Positions 62,316-64,000 of a stretch of DNA of 64,000 nt are shown one piece after another. The DNA is from Fuerstiella marisgermanici (GTDB lineage: Bacteria; Planctomycetota; Planctomycetia; Planctomycetales; Planctomycetaceae). The position numbers and the translations under genes were made by a program. The notes beneath the pieces were generated by a model. It saw nothing but the letters and a program-made list of their open reading frames with translations, searched no databases and was not told the DNA's origin. The stretch covers positions 2,480,001 through 2,544,000 of the forward strand of contig NZ_CP017641.1 in the NCBI RefSeq assembly GCF_001983935.1. Direction: 5' to 3'. Within the stretch, counting starts at the first letter, position 1; each line of letters starts with the position of its first letter.

Positions 62316-64000
62316 CTACTGAATGGTCTCCACCGCGTTAAAGAACGCGTCCAGCCCGTCGCGGAATTCGGCGGGAAGGCTTGTGCCAGCGGTGCCAGTT
62401 GTTTGCTGCACGTCTCGATCTTCAATCTGAGCCTTCAAGTCGGCGCCGGCACCGTAGAGTGCCAATGCAGGCCGATCGGTGTCTCCACTACCTCCGCCGC
62501 CGGGTGACGAACCGCCGCCGCCTCCTCCTTTCGGATTGGCTCGTTTGGATTGCAGCAACAATTCGATCACTTCCGTTTCCGCAGCGATCGCCTGAGGCCC
62601 TGTGTCCGGCTCGGCAAGAATCTCAGTCGCTTCAGCCATGACCTGCACGGCCTGACCGATAAGCTTCAGCTCCTTGCCAAAGTTAGTTTCAGCATCCGGC
62701 AGCGCTTTGATGTCGACCACCACGCTCTGCAATCGTTTGTGCAGCCCGTCCTGAGTGACCGACAACACGTTCGCTCGTTCCAGGTACTCGTCCGTAGGCA
62801 GTGCTTCGTGAGCCTGTTCCGTCGCGCGAGTTTCTTCCCGGAGGTCCATTTCTGCTTCCAGAATCCGCATGACTTCCAACACAATGAATGGCGGTAAACT
62901 GTCGCTGGACCCACCGGGGCACTTGCCGCACTGACTGGGTTCAACGAGTTCTTCCGCCCACCGATCGAGCGTATCACACCAGTATTCTGCGCGAGCGATC
63001 GATTCTCCGCTGAGGTTTTGTTTCACTCGTTCACCAAGCCCATCCAGCTTGGTTGTGATACGAACCTCTTTCATTTCATTGATGATGTTTAGGAAGGTCT
63101 CGTTTTTGCGACGGTCGTAATAGGCTTCCAGATCGGATTGGATATTCCAAACCGACTGGCTTTGAGCCACCTCGCGTTCGGCAATTTTGAGCGTCTGTTG
63201 GGTTTGACGCCCGTCCAGTTTGGAAGCCGCCAGGCCAAAGCCTTTGAACAATGTCTTGTTCAGATCTTCAGCCACTTCCATCTGCCGACGTGATGCAGCC
63301 TTCAGACGTTTGACGAACGTGCTGTTTTCGAGGTCGTCCATAATCTTCTGCAGGTCTTCGCGAACCTTGGCGAAGTCTTCCAGCAGATCGGCCTGTTCTT
63401 CGACAGCTTCGTCAACCTTTTCCTGAGTTGGCCCGTCCTCTTCTTTTTTGTCCGGCTTGGGCCCGCCCTGCAGCACGGTCGTTGGCAATGTCAACTTCCC
63501 TTTGCTCGGCTTTTTCGGTGGATCGTCGCCTTCGCCTTTTTCGGACTCCATGAAGCCGGATTCCACATCCGTAAGCTGCGGAACGGCCGGGATTTCTTTG
63601 TCGGAAGGTTCTGTTTCGCCGCCACCTTCGCCCGGCTTGCCTCTGTTGTTGCCAGCCTTAGGAGCCGACTTGGCATTCCCGGGTTTACCCTTGGCAGGCT
63701 TACCGGGTTTGCCGCTTGCTTTTCCAGGAGCCTTCGCCGCTTCCGCCAGCATGTCGGCAACGTTCGGCATTCGGTTTTCTGAAATCTCTTTCAAAGCTTC
63801 CAATGCATCGGCCCAGGTTTCCAGATGACCGACCATCATTTCTTCGTTACGTAGTGCCTGTTGAATCAGGTTTTCGCCGTGATCTGTGACTGCACCAAGT
63901 CGCTGTCCGTTGGCTCGTTCGGCCGCAGACTGCTGTTCGATACGACGCCGTGTTTTCGGATTGTTTAATTCGTCGTTACTCATGCGACGCAATTCGCGGT
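62316..64000 (-). CDS. Large coiled-coil protein, 5' part outside the window
   Basis: The reading frame is open from the stop at 62316 to the right window edge, with ATGs near 63983 that are probably internal because the sequence does not look like an N-terminus. At least 560 residues are seen, mostly Glu/Gln/Lys-rich helices. A segment of Gly/Pro/Lys (about 85-135, GKASGKPGKPAKGKPGN) and a Gly/Ser-rich linker near the end (GGGGGGSSPGGGGSGD) separate coiled-coil parts. A likely cysteine motif C-G-K-C-P lies in the middle. It resembles the long C-terminal coiled coil of planctomycete envelope proteins of unknown function. Confidence 0.65.
   Translation of the reverse strand, partial: RELRRMSNDELNNPKTRRRIEQQSAAERANGQRLGAVTDHGENLIQQALRNEEMMVGHLETWADALEALKEISENRMPNVADMLAEAAKAPGKASGKPGKPAKGKPGNAKSAPKAGNNRGKPGEGGGETEPSDKEIPAVPQLTDVESGFMESEKGEGDDPPKKPSKGKLTLPTTVLQGGPKPDKKEEDGPTQEKVDEAVEEQADLLEDFAKVREDLQKIMDDLENSTFVKRLKAASRRQMEVAEDLNKTLFKGFGLAASKLDGRQTQQTLKIAEREVAQSQSVWNIQSDLEAYYDRRKNETFLNIINEMKEVRITTKLDGLGERVKQNLSGESIARAEYWCDTLDRWAEELVEPSQCGKCPGGSSDSLPPFIVLEVMRILEAEMDLREETRATEQAHEALPTDEYLERANVLSVTQDGLHKRLQSVVVDIKALPDAETNFGKELKLIGQAVQVMAEATEILAEPDTGPQAIAAETEVIELLLQSKRANPKGGGGGGSSPGGGGSGDTDRPALALYGAGADLKAQIEDRDVQQTTGTAGTSLPAEFRDGLDAFFNAVETIQ

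Overview
The window looks like chromosomal DNA of a planctomycete (order Planctomycetales; a Fuerstiella-like genus is only a guess). The signs are an ECF sigma factor of the Rhodopirellula/Verrucomicrobium type directly upstream of a membrane Ser/Thr kinase with TPRs, a PEP-CTERM secreted protein, a BatA/VWA protein, a squalene-cyclase-repeat protein, a very large secreted TlpA-like protein, few long operons and moderately high GC. No rRNA, intact tRNA, CRISPR array, transposase or phage gene was seen.

Layout. 1-5 kb: remnant of a CDF transporter, then membrane and osmotic-stress genes (MgtC, YflT-like, MscS with a BON domain, a Na/Ca exchanger-like protein, SPW protein, VKOR-like protein). 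5-16.5 kb: redox and general-stress genes (PfpI-like, GSP26-like flavin protein, large HPII-type catalase, two SDRs, aldehyde dehydrogenase) with a GH32/43-like protein, DedA and a PmtA-like methyltransferase. 16.6-23.3 kb: a DNA-repair island (Nei2-like glycosylase; radical SAM protein plus DUF4130-UdgX fusion; ligase-associated exonuclease plus ATP-dependent ligase). 23.9-26 kb: Asn-rich secreted protein and gamma carbonic anhydrase. 26-39.9 kb: a protein-quality and envelope-stress cluster (two Hsp20s, small membrane and zinc-ribbon proteins, CsrA, a lipoprotein, a DksA/TraR-like protein, an NtrC-type sigma54 activator, a soluble hybrid histidine kinase with Hpt, HtrA/DegQ). 40.6-42 kb: small membrane proteins, one a 58-residue overlapping gene. 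42.3-51.9 kb (minus strand): ECF sigma, Ser/Thr kinase-TPR, M48-like metallopeptidase, and a 1742-residue protein joining a dead kinase C-lobe, a DUF4011-type SF1 helicase and a degenerate Vsr/MTES-like nuclease fold. 52-64 kb: PEP-CTERM protein, BatA/VWA protein, RNase D, TlpA-like giant, cyclase-repeat protein and a coiled-coil protein cut by the window edge.

Two results stand out. First, close sigma54 (-24/-12) promoter matches, mostly TGGCAC/T-N5-NTGCA/T with the exact GG-N10-GC spacing, precede many of the stress genes on both strands (YflT-like, PfpI, GSP26, catalase, aldehyde dehydrogenase, Hsp20, CsrA, DksA-like, HtrA). A GAFTGA-bearing activator and its hybrid kinase lie inside the set, so this reads as a self-contained sigma54 general-stress regulon that includes the post-transcriptional regulator CsrA and an RNA-polymerase-binding protein. 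Second, the sigma/kinase/peptidase/pseudokinase-helicase run is a compact signalling-to-nucleic-acid module that could be a defence or damage-response system. Both are inferences from sequence read by eye; no database search was possible.
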